Shown here piece after piece: positions 48,561-60,140 of a stretch of 64,000 bases of DNA (positions within the stretch are counted from its first letter, which is position 1; every line of letters begins with the position of its first letter). The notes beneath the pieces are model-generated. The model was given only the letters and a program-made list of their open reading frames with translations, had not been told where the DNA came from and ran no database searches. Position numbers and translations under genes: made by a program. The DNA comes from Cystobasidium ongulense. Taxonomy: Eukaryota; Basidiomycota; Cystobasidiomycetes; Cystobasidiales; Cystobasidiaceae. The DNA is taken from contig BQUP01000002.1 of NCBI GenBank assembly GCA_022835595.1, positions 1,970,534 to 2,034,533 of the forward strand, written 5' to 3'.

Positions 48561-50009
48561 TCAGAGGAGTATGGCGATAGATCCCACAATGAAACCAAGT
48601 CCGAGGCCAGTTGCGACCTTTGTCGTGGTATAAGCGGCTCCGTTCTGAGGAGCTTCACTGGGAAGGGCTGTTCCGGTGGAAGTGTAGCTGGTAGTCACGA
48701 TGGTGGCTTTGTCTTCAACTGTAGTAAGGTACCTCAAACCAGCGGCTTCTGAAACAGCAGGAACTTTGGGTGGTACGGCAAGGCTAGCATCAGCGAAACC
48801 TTTACTATTGACCTCTTCGCCATTGATGCCGACACCGAAAGCAGTAGTAGCGGGCTTGTACGCCTCGGAGGGATAATCATTCTGGTAGTTCGACTTCTTG
48901 TCTGTTGGTAATCCAGCTTCGTCGGCTGTACCGTCAAGGAGAGAAATTATGTTGCCACATGCAAGACGCTTGCCATCGTAGCCTGTAACGACTACACTCC
49001 GGCCTAGAAGGGAGAAAGCCTGTGGGAAGAAGCGGACGTATTCTTCCAGATACGAAATGTCTTTGGGCTTGCCACCTTCGGTAGCATTAATTCTGCCGTG
49101 CTGGGAAGAGACGAGCTCGTTTAGAGGCCGCGCAAGCTATGATAGAAACGTCTCATGATAGACGTACTTTGCCAGACAAGTCACCAAGTTGGCAGTACTC
49201 TGCGAGATTAGGATCGCAAATGGCGTTGGCGGTGACTGCGACCAGACAAACCATTTCAAAAGTTAGCTATGACTGGCAGCGATGTAGGCAATGGAATTCG
49301 CTCGCACCCTTTGCAGGGTCCAGGATGCCCTGAGTACCGGCGCATCGCAATGCCTCATCTGTCTGATCACCACTGACGGTATTAGTGTTGATGGAATAGC
49401 TGTAGGTTTGGAAGAGGTACGCCGAGTCAGGTTTCAGGCGTGCCATATCCTTGCAAACAGCGAAATATTAGCCTCACCTGTAATTCTTCATATTCATATC
49501 GCCAAAATTGGACATGTTTGAAATCAGAACTCGGACACCCATGCCTTCCTCCCAAGTAAACCTAAAATTGGCTGGAAAGGAAAGCCCGAAGGAGAATTGT
49601 CAGGGTCAGGTCGGTCCAGCTCGTTGGGAACTACAAGTCCTTCAGTTGACCTGCTCACCGTGGACTTCGCCAGCAACAAAGGCAGTGGCGAAGCGTCCAC
49701 TTTGTTTACTGGCAGTGCTAGAAGCGGGGTCGGCAGAGCTGACAATGGTGCTACTAGAGGTGCTATCATCTTCACGGCTAGTGGCCGTAGTTGGAAAGCC
49801 CAGGAGCGGCTCTGCTGGCACGTCTGCTATAGCGAGGGGCGCGTCGTCTGCTATAGCAAGGGGAGCGTCGTCCTGTGCTGTTACCGAGGCTGCTAACAGT
49901 ACAGCCCCGAAGCCTAGGATAGATAGGCGGGTTGCGTGAGATCTGTTGCTAAGCCTGTAAGTTAGTGCAGGCAAGGACTATTGTCCCGTGAGAGGACCCA
50001 CGGCATCAT
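48561..50009 (-). CDS. Secreted, probably membrane-anchored Cu/Zn-SOD-like protein lacking copper ligands
   Basis: Minus exons 49954-49659, 49571-49478, 49399-49308, 49235-49168 and 49100-48561 are well supported; a first exon of 8 bases (50009-50002) supplies the Met, giving 365 residues, but is tentative. A signal peptide (ILGFGAVLLAASVTA) and a Ser/Thr-rich stretch precede an SOD-like domain resembling fungal cell-surface copper-only SODs: NFRFTWEEG, LRCAGTQGILDP, CQLGDLSGKHG and SVVVTGYDGKRLACGNI. Where active enzymes have H-x-H, GH and VVIH, this protein has S-I-N, GI and VVVT, so all four copper positions appear replaced, while the active-site Arg of KRLAC and the cysteines remain. A Ser/Thr/Ala-rich stalk ends in a hydrophobic tail (GFIVGSIAILL). 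Likely a non-enzymatic wall protein. Confidence 0.75.
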
Positions 50010-50760
50010 TATCAATAAGCCTGGAAAGATATCGTATGCAATGGTGTATTGGTTGGTACGAGGTAGACAAGCGATGAAGCCTAAAACAGAGTCCTCGCCT
50101 GCACAGAGATGGACACCCTGGCAGCGCCAGTCACGTCACCGCAGACAGACCGTCTATAAGCGGTGCTATGAAAGGCATGACCATCTTGGCTTGTAGACAG
50201 GTCGTCCTTTGTCTTCGTATGTCGGAGGTCAGCCAGGGCAGCAATCTTTTATATAGACGTGGTACGCATGGCTTTTGTGCTGGTTCCTTCAGCTGGCTTG
50301 AGTCCATGCCGGTGTGGACTATCAAATCAGTCAGCGCTTGATCTTGAAGGGAGGGAGCGACCTTGACCGCTATCGTCAAAAAAGAAAAGTTGCCACATTT
50401 TATGCAAGAAAGAGAGAGAGTGATTGAGAGAGAAGTCAGACAGATCATACGTCGTTAGTGCCCCTGCCGAGTAGATTGAGTGGGATCTAGCTATCGTGGG
50501 TCTCGACGTCCAGGGAGCTCAACTTCTGTGACATAGCAGGTCAGTTTCCTCAGTTTATCGCGGAAGCACAGTCTGCACACCGAACGAAACCAGGCATCAC
50601 AGTCACTTTATGTTGCGAGTGCAGCCTCTTGGATACAATCATTGTGCCGTCCTTTCCTATAGCCGTGCATTGCAGACCGTGTTCATCGTCCTCGATCGTG
50701 TTGGTATTCGCCTGAAGATGGTCTTCTCGACCTATCTTGCCTTGAAGCAACATTCCCACG
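50010..50760. promoter_or_regulatory. Divergent promoter region of SOD-like and SAM50 genes
   Basis: About 750 bases between the two starts. No coding gene or repeat is evident; short frames on both strands lack protein character. Confidence 0.4.
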
Positions 50761-52929
50761 ATGGACAGCAGCAGTCAGAGTGCGATGGATCGCACAGAGT
50801 CGGCTCCAGATGCGAAACTGGGCGAAGAGCCGGCAGTCGTCGAATTCGATGAAGTTGCGGTAGGAGGGAAAGAGAAGACGGCGACGACGCCGACGACGAC
50901 GACGAGCAAGAGCGTCGAAGAGCTCGCAGAAGAGCAGCGGACATGGCACGAGCAGCGCATACGGCAACGGCTGCAGAGCGAGTACGAGCGGGCTGGACGG
51001 GCGCTGAGTGCGGTGGTGAGTCGAGCGAGCTTCCCTCGAGTTCATTCGATGTTTATGCTGCAATTGAAGGCTGAACTGAACACCAGGTCGGCGACAACCT
51101 CGATGCGCCAATGCGACTGAACTCCATTCGTGTGATTGGTGCTAATCACACCCGAGCGGGATTCCTGGCCCGCGTAGCTTCTCCCTACCTCTCCACGTCG
51201 GCTCCACCTTCCACCTCGTTCACTTCCTCCCTCCTCTCCCTGATATACCCAACGACACAGGCTTCCACATCCAGCATAGACGACCCCGAGCACTTTCAAA
51301 CAACCGAAACTCTACGTCAGGTTCTTGCAAAAACGAGGAATCTCTCGGACGACTTGACAAAGTTCGGCATTTTCGAAAGCGTCGAGGCTGGGCTTGATAA
51401 ATCAAGAGATGTCCTAGCAGACCCGTACGATGTAGACTTGGTACTCAAAGTCAAGGAATCAAGTCGGTACTTCTTACGAACTGCTACTGACGTTGGGGAT
51501 GGCGAAGGAAACGCCGTGAGTTGGCTCTTATTCCTCTTTCACCGTCACAACCTTGCTCAGACCTGTTTATCTTGCCTTCTAGACCGCTACTGCTAGAGTG
51601 CGCAACGCGTTCGGTGGTGCAGAGACCCTCGAAGGTAACATGTCGTTCGGCACACGGACGAAGTCCAACTTTGCTGTAAGCTGTCGTTCTTGCTCGCACA
51701 AATCAAGACGATTGTTCACTAAAACATGTACTACTTTAGATCCGCCTAGCTACGCCCTTGTTCGCACAACCCGATACTACATTGTCTTTGAGCACTTTTG
51801 CAACGGAACGTGACCTGTCATATTACGCTGCGTGTCGAGAGAGTCTGAGAGGCGTGAAAGTCGGACTTCGGGTGCGCTGGCCCTTTACGCTGCATGTATC
51901 CCTGCATCCGCTTACTCCTGTTCTTCCTTTCAGACTCTGTCCGCATTGGGCGACCACGAGTTCGCGTACGATGCTATACTACGAAACATGTGCGATGTCG
52001 GGACAGGGGCATCTATGTCGTAAGCATTGCCAAAGCTCCTGTTGTATCAGAGCTCAAATTAACCGCTTGTCTACCCAGAATACGAAACGCAGCTGGATTA
52101 TCAGTAAAATCAGCAATTTCACATACGTTACTTCGAGATACGCGTGATGATCCATTCATCGCATCACGAGGATCATATTTCCGTTTGATGCAGGAATACG
52201 CAGGCTTAGGCGGAGATGCAAGTTTCTTCAAGACTGAGACAGAAACACAGTTTTCAAGGCCTATAGGGGCAGGATGCGTGAGTGCTTCAATACTAAATAA
52301 AGGATTCGGGGTTCGAAGGAACTCGGCTGACACAAATCGATTGTTAGACGCTATCCTGGTCCCTTCGCGGTGGTCTCCTGTACCCGTTGGGCGGAAAGCC
52401 TTCGCACTTCTTGGATAGAATTCATCTCGGCGGTCCAACGAGTGTAAGGATGTTCAAAATGAACGGACTAGGTCCAAGAGATCATAGTGAGTCGCTAGAG
52501 TCCCCGATGTTAACGATTCGCCCCCACTGAGCACACACATAATCCTCAGATGACTTTGTCGGTGGAGACCTGCAGTGGTCCAGTGGCCTAAGTCTCATTA
52601 CACCAATACCAAAATGCGAGGACTGGCCTATCAAGGGCCATTTCTTCTTGAATGCCGGACGATTAGTCGGATTCAGCCAAAGTCAGTCATCTTTCTTCTT
52701 TTCATCGCGACAGCCGCTCCTTTCCTGACGCTGTCTCGACCTCCCTTCAGATCTGAGCCAGTCGTTCTCTGATCTTCTCCGTGAACCTGCCGTCACGGCC
52801 GGCTTTGGAATAATGTACAGACACTCTATAGTCCGTGCTGAGTTAAATTTCGGTATGCCTCTTGCCGCTCATAAAGGTGAAGGTGATAGAAAGGGTCTTC
52901 AAATGGGATTAGGCCTGCATTTCTTGTAG
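50761..52929 (+). CDS. SAM50: SAM50/Omp85 mitochondrial outer-membrane beta-barrel assembly protein
   Basis: Exons 50761-51015, 51087-51515, 51583-51675, 51740-51871, 51934-52019, 52079-52277, 52348-52486, 52550-52681 and 52751-52929 give 547 residues. A charged N-terminus is followed by a POTRA-like region (LNSIRVIGANHTRAGFL and a long helix DNLT-like) and a 16-strand-type barrel with alternating hydrophobics. The signature IHLGGPTSVRMFKMNGLGPR is the conserved L-x-GG-x-x-x-x-R-G/M-F loop of Omp85 proteins, and the C-terminus ends in the barrel strand QMGLGLHFL with a final aromatic/hydrophobic pair. It inserts beta-barrel proteins into the mitochondrial outer membrane. No presequence, as expected. 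Confidence 0.92.
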
Positions 52930-53241
52930 TTAGTTGTAGATTACATTAGAATCAGCAAAACACCTGTGCCTCATCGATTAACCTCTGTCTGCCGACGCGC
53001 GGTTTCTAGATCTGCTGTGATTCCGTTCGCGTTTCTAGCAAGTATAATCCGTCTCTCCCTGTTTTTACACTACTCTACATATGCACTTGCTTGCTAAACA
53101 TCCGAATAACGAGATTGATGGTATATTGCATGCTCTGGCTCTTGCTATCCCTTCTGACAAAAGTTAGAAGAAGGTGCGCCAGTGCTGTGGGCGAGTCGAC
53201 AGGAAAGCTGGGGCGGAGGAGGTTTCGAGCTGCTTGATAGA
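52930..53241. other. Convergent intergenic region
   Basis: About 310 bases between the SAM50 and uS8m stops. Nothing else recognised. Confidence 0.45.
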
Positions 53242-53770
53242 TTACTGTGCTCCTACTTTGACCAACACTTCTCCTCCTAATCCTAGTCGTACTGCTTCTC
53301 GCGCTTCGAGGTATGTTTCGTCTTCCGTCTTTACGAAGAAGACCTCTCCCAGACAAGCTCCGGCGACGCCTTTGACTCGTCTTCCGCGCAGCAAGCGTTC
53401 CAGCTCCTCCTTATCCAACACTATCCGCTTCGAAGGCTTGCTAATAAGCTGCAATTTGCCAATGACAGATCTATCTCCTCGATATTTCAAGTTTGTGATC
53501 AGGATTCGTGCTGGCGCTGGGGCATCTCTGAAAGCTTGGGGATGGGGGTTCTGCGATGAGCCGAGTGTGACGCTGGACACGAAGCCGTGACTCGATAGCA
53601 GCGAGAGAAGGGACAGGTTCTGCTTCGAGTACTTGATGTATGTTTGTGGGTGGAGCGCCTGCGTGTTCTCAACCAGTCAGGCCAAAAATCTCATTCGAGC
53701 ACTGCAGCGAGCCAACTGGGCTTACCCTGGAAGCGTTGCGCAGCGTGGTCAGCATCACATGTGGATGCAT
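53242..53770 (-). CDS. Mitochondrial small-subunit ribosomal protein uS8
   Basis: Minus exons 53770-53726 and 53658-53242 give 153 residues. The start MHPHVMLTTLRNASR is the N-terminal S8 helix. The C-terminal half carries the S8 signature: ISKPSKRIVLDKEELERLLR, GRRVKGVAGACLGEVFFVKT, then YLEAREAVRLGLGGEVLVKV, matching the SKPGRR ... EAR ... GGE pattern of bacterial-type S8, as expected for a mitochondrial protein rather than the cytosolic uS8. It binds the central domain of the small-subunit rRNA. The N-terminus is not a classic cleavable presequence but has few acidic residues. Confidence 0.85.
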
Positions 53771-53851
53771 GGTCAAGGTTGTGTCGTTCCTAGAGGATGG
53801 ACGATTTTGGAGTTGTTCAAGGTGCATCTGCAGATGCTCGTGGTCGACTAG

Positions 53852-54103
53852 ATGGGCAATCGAAGTGTAGAAGCAAGTCAAAGTCATCTGAATGGCACAA
53901 GCAATACCTCAAACAAGGCATGGCAGCCTAAGGTATGTCATCACAAATCACTTGATTGGCTGCAGCGGTGTGATGCTGGTAACAACGAACTAGTACGACA
54001 GACTTGCCACATACTTTTACAGGAAGTGCATAAAATAACAGAGGCCAAAGCTAAACCGAACCAGACTATCAAAAAGTTTGCGATGTGCGGGTATGTCTCT
54101 TGA
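53852..54103 (+). CDS. Possible small protein overlapping the PRP22 3' end
   Basis: A two-exon model (53852-53932, intron to about 53967, then to the stop at 54101-54103) would encode about 70 residues: a polar N-terminus and a Cys/His-containing helix (RQTCHILLQEVHKITEAKAK). The splice sites are good, but the frame overlaps the end of PRP22 on the other strand by 35 bases and nothing is recognised. It may be a chance frame in the uS8m promoter. Confidence 0.25.
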   Translation: MGNRSVEASQSHLNGTSNTSNKAWQPKVCHHKSLDWLQRCDAGNNELVRQTCHILLQEVHKITEAKAKPNQTIKKFAMCGYVS

Positions 54104-57100
54104 GCTTGCTGAGACGCCATTCGTCTTGATCTTGAGCGAAACGATCGAACAGAGGTTGGATCTTCTCGTCTCTCTTTCGCTTGGAGATACGAGCGGCATC
54201 GGCGACCTTGAAGAATTGGGGCGCTACTTCCGTCAGCCAGCGTGGCTCGATGGCGGTGACTGTGCAGATACGCGGGTCAGCTCCTATTCACATTGTAGTA
54301 GTCCAGCTCACTTACCCCATCGACAGTACTCTCTGGTAGTCATGACAAGTTCGTGATACACAATCCACTCAGGTGGCCTGTTGAACAAGGCAGAAGAGGC
54401 TGTAGAGATAGGGGTCAGATAATGTTGATTTGCAAAAGATAGGAGATAGCCTAGAAGGGATTGCTTACGATGCAGGAAAATCGGTGTACCCTCCGTCAAA
54501 GTCTTGTAACCTTCTTGAGGATCCTTCTTGGCAGCATGTCGGAAATATCCAGACGTGATGGCTCGTCTGACACGGTTATAATTGGTTCCACACGAGATGA
54601 TATCGTTCTTGTAACGATCCATAATACCAAGAAGCTGCTTTCGCACATCCGCAGCTCGTTTCAAAGACCGAGGCTGAATGTAGTTCTCCGAGGTCCAAGG
54701 ATTGGAGAACTTGCTCGCCTTCCATCCGTTATAAACCGCCAGGAGGGTTAGGTGATCTCCCTCCGGTTGATGGAACTTGGCTTTCTTCGCATCTGCTACA
54801 GCTTGCTTGTCCTTGGGTCGGTAGAAGATATTTTCGGCTCCCAACATGCTTACAATGGTGAGCATTTCTTCAGAGCAACCAAGATCAACTGATGCAATCA
54901 ACATCTTTGACATCTGCGGCTCCATAGGGAAATCGGCCATCTTTCGGCCCAGACGTGTCAACAGACCTTCGTCATCCAATGCTGATAGAGCGTATAGATT
55001 TTCAAGCGCTGTCACCATTGTTTGATGTGGTGGAGGATCCATGAAGTCGAAGTTCAAGAGATCGTTGATGCCCATAGCCTTGAGCGTTAAAATTGTGGAA
55101 GACAAATCTATTGTAGTGTATGGAGCAAGAAATCAGCAAATGTCCTAGCCGCGATGTGACATGATCTGACTGTTCGGAACTCACTTTGTCTCTGAATTTC
55201 TGGTACTGATGTCGGCATCATCTCGTTCTGATAAGCAGCTTCGGTGTATAGCCGATAGCATTTACCAGGACCGGTTCTTCCGGCACGACCAGCTCTCTGT
55301 TTGGCCTGTGCTTGCGAGATGGGCGTCACGACAAGCTGATCCATACCCGTTCGAGGATCGTATGCATTTTGCTTTACGAAACCAGGATCGATAACATAGT
55401 AGATACCATCGATAGTGAGAGATGTTTCGGCGATATTTGTAGCGAGGATACATTTTCGTGCTCCTGGTGGTGTAGGATCGAAAATTTTACTTTGCATTTC
55501 GGAAGGTAAACTTGAATAGACGGGTAAGACGATAAGTTCAGGAACTTGAGGTCCAAGAGCTTTCATACGTTCAAAGAGGATTTCGGCTGATGTATCAATT
55601 TCTTCTGCACCAGTCAAAAAGACGAGAATATCACCTGCTGGTTCGGAAAGATGAATTTGCATAACGGTGATGAGCGATGCGTCTAGGTAGTCCGACTCTG
55701 GTTCTTTGGTATAGAGAATTTCAACAGGATGCATTCGACCAGGAATGGTGAAGATAGGCGCGCCATAGAAATACGTTGAGAACTTCTCGGCATCCAGTGT
55801 AGCAGAAGTGACTATTATCTTCAGGTCTGGCCGCCGCTTTGCTGCCTCTGTTGTTAGAAGGACAAGATCAGTATCGGTGAAAACATGGATATCTCAGATA
55901 CAATGCTTACTTTTGAGAAGGGCGAACAGGACATCGGTAGCAATGGTTCTCTCGTGCGCTTCATCCAGCATGATAACGTCGTAATTTGACATATCAGGAT
56001 CGATGAGAGCTTCTCTTTCCAGCATACCATCTGTCATATATTTGATCCTAGTTTCTGGACTTGAACAATCTTCGAAACGAATAGTGTATCCGACTTCTTG
56101 ACCGAGACGACAACCTACTTCTTCGGCCACACGCTTCGCTACGGACATGGCAGCCACACGACGAGGTTGAGTACATCCGATCTTGCGCTTGTCTGCGAAT
56201 CCTTCTTCCGCAAGGTATTGTGTCATTTGTGTTGTCTTTCCTGATCCTGTATCTCCAACTACGATAAGAATCTGATTATTCCGCACAGCGTCGACAAGCT
56301 GTTGACGGAACTTGTAGATAGGCAGACCTTCTCGCTGTTCCTTCATTGACATTGTTGTTCTTCTACCGAATGATGTACCCTTGTTGAATGTAGCTTTCTT
56401 CCAGGCAGACTCTTCTTCCTTTGCCATAGCTGCACCACGAGCATCCATAGCGAATTGGCGATCCTGACGATTCGCAAGCGGGTCATTCCACGCTGACGAC
56501 AAGTCCTTCGTCTCAGCATCAGCTGCATCTTGTGCCTCTTGCTTCTTCATCTCTCTTCTCTCCTTTGCTAGCGTGGCTCCAGACATGGCGGCTCGATTCA
56601 TAGTTCCATCAGGTGCTTTGATGATCTTGACGGGCGACAGATCCATCAACTTCTTGCCTGCTCCAGCTAAGAACGGAGCTTCGTCCTCTCTGACTTCGAT
56701 ATCAAGTTCCTCATCTTCTTGTGTGCTGTTTGGTCGAGTGAAATCTTCGTTGGCTCTCTCTTCATTCAAGTCTGGATAGTCTGCAGCCGACACAGCTCCA
56801 GAAGCAATGAGTTGCTGGATCTCCCATCTCTCCGGCGATGTGAGTCGCTTGGCTGAGCGTCTGTTATCATCTGCAAATGTCCTGCCGCGACTCGTAGATG
56901 GTTTATCAGGTTGGTGGTTGAGTGGCAATAGCTCTTCTCCTCCAAGACCTCCTCCTCTTCGACCTAAAGGTGCATTATTAGAACCAGTAGCGTTGGCCAA
57001 TTCTTCTTCTGCGATCTCCTGTGCCGACTTGACACGCAGCTCTGGGCTGAGATCTTTCCCTGTGACCTGGTCGACATCTTTCATCGATAATCCTATGCGA

Positions 57101-57963
57101 TTGCCTGCGAGACTCATGACTTTGACTTTGACGTTTTCACCTTTCTGAACGGCGTCTGACGGATGATTGAGACGGACTCCTTGTTGGATCTGCGAAATGT
57201 GAACCATGCCTATATATGTAGTCGCATCAGTATTCTGTACTCTGCTCAGATGGGCCTTGTCCGGCTGCTCACCCTCTTGACGTCCGGCAACGCCTTGCAG
57301 TTGCACGAACGCTCCAAAGTCTCTGATACTACCTACAGTGCCCGTGTAAATCTTGTACAACACTGGCCTGTCATCTAGCTGTGGTCTGCCGTTGCCCTGG
57401 CCGTTGCGAGCTCTCGGTGGGCTCACGCTGACTTGTCGCCTTGAACGTTTCGAGTCTCTCCCTCTATCGTCGTCGTCGCGTGTGCGGGACGCAGAAGCAG
57501 CAGCAGACTTTCTCTTGTCTCCGATAGAGTCCAACTGGCTCATGAGATCATCCACTTGATTCGCCATTGGGTTCTTTAGCTTTTTCTCCCTCTGCTCCTC
57601 GGCGACTAGGTCTTCGACGCTCTTCCACTTCTGACCATCAGGCAAGCTCAATCCGCTTATATGAGTGTCGCTCTTCAATCCGTTGGCATTGCCATTGGCT
57701 GTCGACTTTTTGTTCTTCTTGTACTTGGGATGCATGTTTGAAATGAGTCTGTCCAGATTGCTGATCAGACTGTCGCCGAACTGATCTCCTCCAACTTCCT
57801 TGAGCTTTGCAGAGAACTCTCCAGGTGCTTTGCTCTCCTCGTGCATGCTGATGATGAACTCTGCAAGCGTCTTGTCGGCCATGTCCTCTCCCAGGAAATT
57901 GACCAAGTCGCGGGTGACGCTGTTCACCAGCGACAGGAATTCGAGCTCCTGCAGCGGATCCAT
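54069..57963 (-). CDS. PRP22: Pre-mRNA splicing DEAH-box RNA helicase PRP22 (DHX8)
   Basis: Minus exons 57963-55911, 55847-55185, 55107-54316 and 54259-54069 give 1,232 residues. The N-terminus ([20 protein letters not shown]) matches the PRP22 start. An S1 RNA-binding domain ([17 protein letters not shown] to MVHISQIQ) lies near residues 205-300; this domain distinguishes PRP22 from PRP2, PRP16 and PRP43. Helicase motifs follow: GDTGSGKTT (about 575), DEAH (about 665), SAT (across intron 1), and [19 protein letters not shown]. The HA2/OB-fold region ends with the [12 protein letters not shown] tail. PRP22 releases mRNA from the spliceosome after the second step and proofreads the 3' splice site. 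An in-frame Met at 58017 is possible but less typical. Confidence 0.95.
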
Positions 57964-58323
57964 CTTGGCTGGAGAGACGGGTGCCCGAGTTGCTATTACA
58001 CGTTTGTGATGTTTCAAGCGAGTTGACGGCGAATGGGCTGATTCTGTGCCCGATGGTCGCTCCGTCGTCGGTTAAGAGCAGCGAGCGTGGTCAATCTTCA
58101 AAAAGACGGAGGCCTTGAAAGTCGGACAAAGTGGCAAATTGGGCACAATAAATGAGAATCTGAAAGGTTCATCGCGGCATGTATTTGTGAATGCAGTTAT
58201 CTATCTGTCTTCGTGTATATGTGCTATTGTATGCAATGTATGCTGGTGTGGGCGAAGTCACATAATAGAACGAAAGGGTATGTACAAGATGCTGGTATTG
58301 CTATATCGTGTCAGGAAAGTAAG
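57964..58323. promoter_or_regulatory. PRP22 upstream region
   Basis: 360 bases between the PRP22 start and the stop of the TMEM14 gene on the same strand. It should hold the PRP22 promoter. No repeat seen. Confidence 0.45.
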
Positions 58324-58753
58324 CTAGAATCCGACACGTTCGCGATAGATCTTGTTGACATAGTAGCCACCTGCAAGTAGACCCAGTCCGCTGAGTCCTA
58401 CGGGCACAGCAGCAAACTTGATGGCTCGTTTGGCACTGCTGGCTACGAGTAATGCCGAAGCCGCTGTAATATTGAACGCCGGGAAAGTCAGCTCTCCATC
58501 GACGGTTTGTTCGGACTGCAGCATCGCTCACCTAGCGAAGCCTTGTATCCATCAACCTGGTTATTTTGAATGCGGTAGCCCTTAAAATGGAAGTTACGAT
58601 TCTCAGTCTCTTCTTTTCGATGATCGGCTATTCGAAACATATACCCACTCCTACAGCGTACAATCCGCTGACAGCGAGACCTCCTACCAGCGAAGGGATG
58701 CTTCTTTTTCGCAAATAGCCGATGGTGCCGCCAACTGCAGTTAGAGCGGCCAT
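58324..58753 (-). CDS. TMEM14-family small membrane protein
   Basis: Minus exons 58753-58655, 58580-58532 and 58463-58324 give 95 residues. The family motif ALTAVGGTIGYLRKRSIPSL opens the first helix, followed by GGLAVSGLYAGYRIQNNQ; two more hydrophobic helices follow (ASALLVASSAKRAIKF and GLSGLGLLAGGYYVNKIY). TMEM14 proteins are tiny three- to four-helix proteins of mitochondrial or secretory membranes; animal TMEM14C acts in haem precursor transport, but fungal roles are unclear. The Met at 58753 is used; homologues usually have about 5-10 more residues, so a short upstream coding exon may exist near 59060-59080. Confidence 0.8.
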
Positions 58754-59211
58754 AGTGTATGAACTGCAAGAAACATAGTATGAAGAGTCAGAGAGCACTT
58801 GGCCATGGCTAGACGGAATTAGGTATATACGGGTGTTGAGCCATCGTAGAGTCAGATCAGTTGACGTGATAGTAGTGATCCAGTGGAATCTGAAGGCTTT
58901 GGGATAGTTGGGAAGATATAGCGAGAGTAGCTGTCTATATGGAAAAGGCAATATGTCGCGATCGAAGACGACACCTTGCAAGAGCATATATAGGTCAGTG
59001 AGCTCATGAGACCTCGTCTGCTTGTACAACCAGACCTATGATGCTCTGCTTACATGATATTAGGACTGGTGACATAGTGGCGAGATGGCGGCGTGGAAGC
59101 TGGCTGTTTTGACTTGTGCTTCTTGCCTACACCTTTCGACCCGCGCTCAACCCGCGCAAAGAAGCTGTACTGACGGTCGAAGCTTAGCACACACCTGTGC
59201 TTTCTCTAAAC
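58754..59211. promoter_or_regulatory. Divergent region between TMEM14 and thioredoxin-fold genes
   Basis: About 460 bases between the two starts. May include a short 5' exon of the TMEM14 gene. Otherwise nothing recognised. Confidence 0.4.
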
Positions 59212-60140
59212 ATGGCGTAAGCACAAAAGACGTCGGCTTGTCGTGTCAGGTCGAATGCTGACGGCGGAGATGCAGCCTAGCTCCTCAATTCCAAGCAACC
59301 TTGTTCGGCTCTCGAACAGCCAGGTATGCACGAAGCCTTGAAGGTGTCCCCTATGACATAGCTGATGGCATAGTCTCCACCACGCCTAATTTCTCTCGTC
59401 ATGGTCCACCCTTCTCCACCATCATCGCACATAACTCCGCTTCCGCCACTGCTGGGTACCGCAAAGCTAGACACACTCTCGAGCTATACATTGATTTCGT
59501 ATGCCCGTTCAGCGGCAAGCAGCTCCTCGGTGTTCGAGAGCACCTGGTTCCACGCATTCAGAAAGACCTCAAAGAGGATCTCGCTCTGGTCATCCGGTGC
59601 ACACCTCAGCCCTGGCATGCTTCGTCGACCTTTGTGCACGAGGCTTTCCTTGCTGTACTAAAAATTGAACCTAGCAAAGCATGGGACTTCGCTTATGCTC
59701 TCATGGAGAAGTGAGTCCAAGTCCCCATTGCTTGATCGTTCAACGCTGATGTCGCATACTTTCTATTCTCCAGGCAGAAGGAATTCTACGATGAACCAGT
59801 TGCAAACGAGTCACCCATTCAGACAAAGAAAAGACTTGCTAAACTTGCAAAAGAAAGTGTTGGAGTAGACGAGAAGAAGTTCTATGATCTCGTCTCTACT
59901 GATAAAGGCAACAGTGGTTCGGGTGTGACCAATGACCTCAAGCTACAAGTAAAGCTCGGAAGGTAAGTACCAAGTTGCTTGCGATTCTGAAAACAGCTAA
60001 GTCGAAGACTGTATCGCAGACAAAACGGCATCCACGTCACGCCGACATGCGTTCTCGACGGCTTGGTGGAGCCCAGCATCTCCTCTTCTTTCGGCGCAGA
60101 TGAATGGAACAAGTTCATTGAAGAGAAGATCAAGCAGTAG
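59212..60140 (+). CDS. DsbA-like thioredoxin-fold protein
   Basis: Supported exons are about 59470-59710, 59775-59963 and 60020-60140, with a preceding exon covering APQFQATLFGSRTAR near 59280-59325; the start exon (ATG at 59212) is not settled. The core begins HTLELYIDFVCPFSGKQLLG: a first beta strand followed by C-P-F-S, the DsbA-type position where only one Cys is kept, so a classic CxxC redox site is absent. Later blocks are AWDFAYALMEKQKEFYD and GIHVTPTCVLDGLVEPSISS (the cis-Pro V-T-P-T motif of the thioredoxin fold). Fungal relatives are annotated only as thioredoxin-like fold proteins of unknown substrate. No signal peptide visible. Confidence 0.75.
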
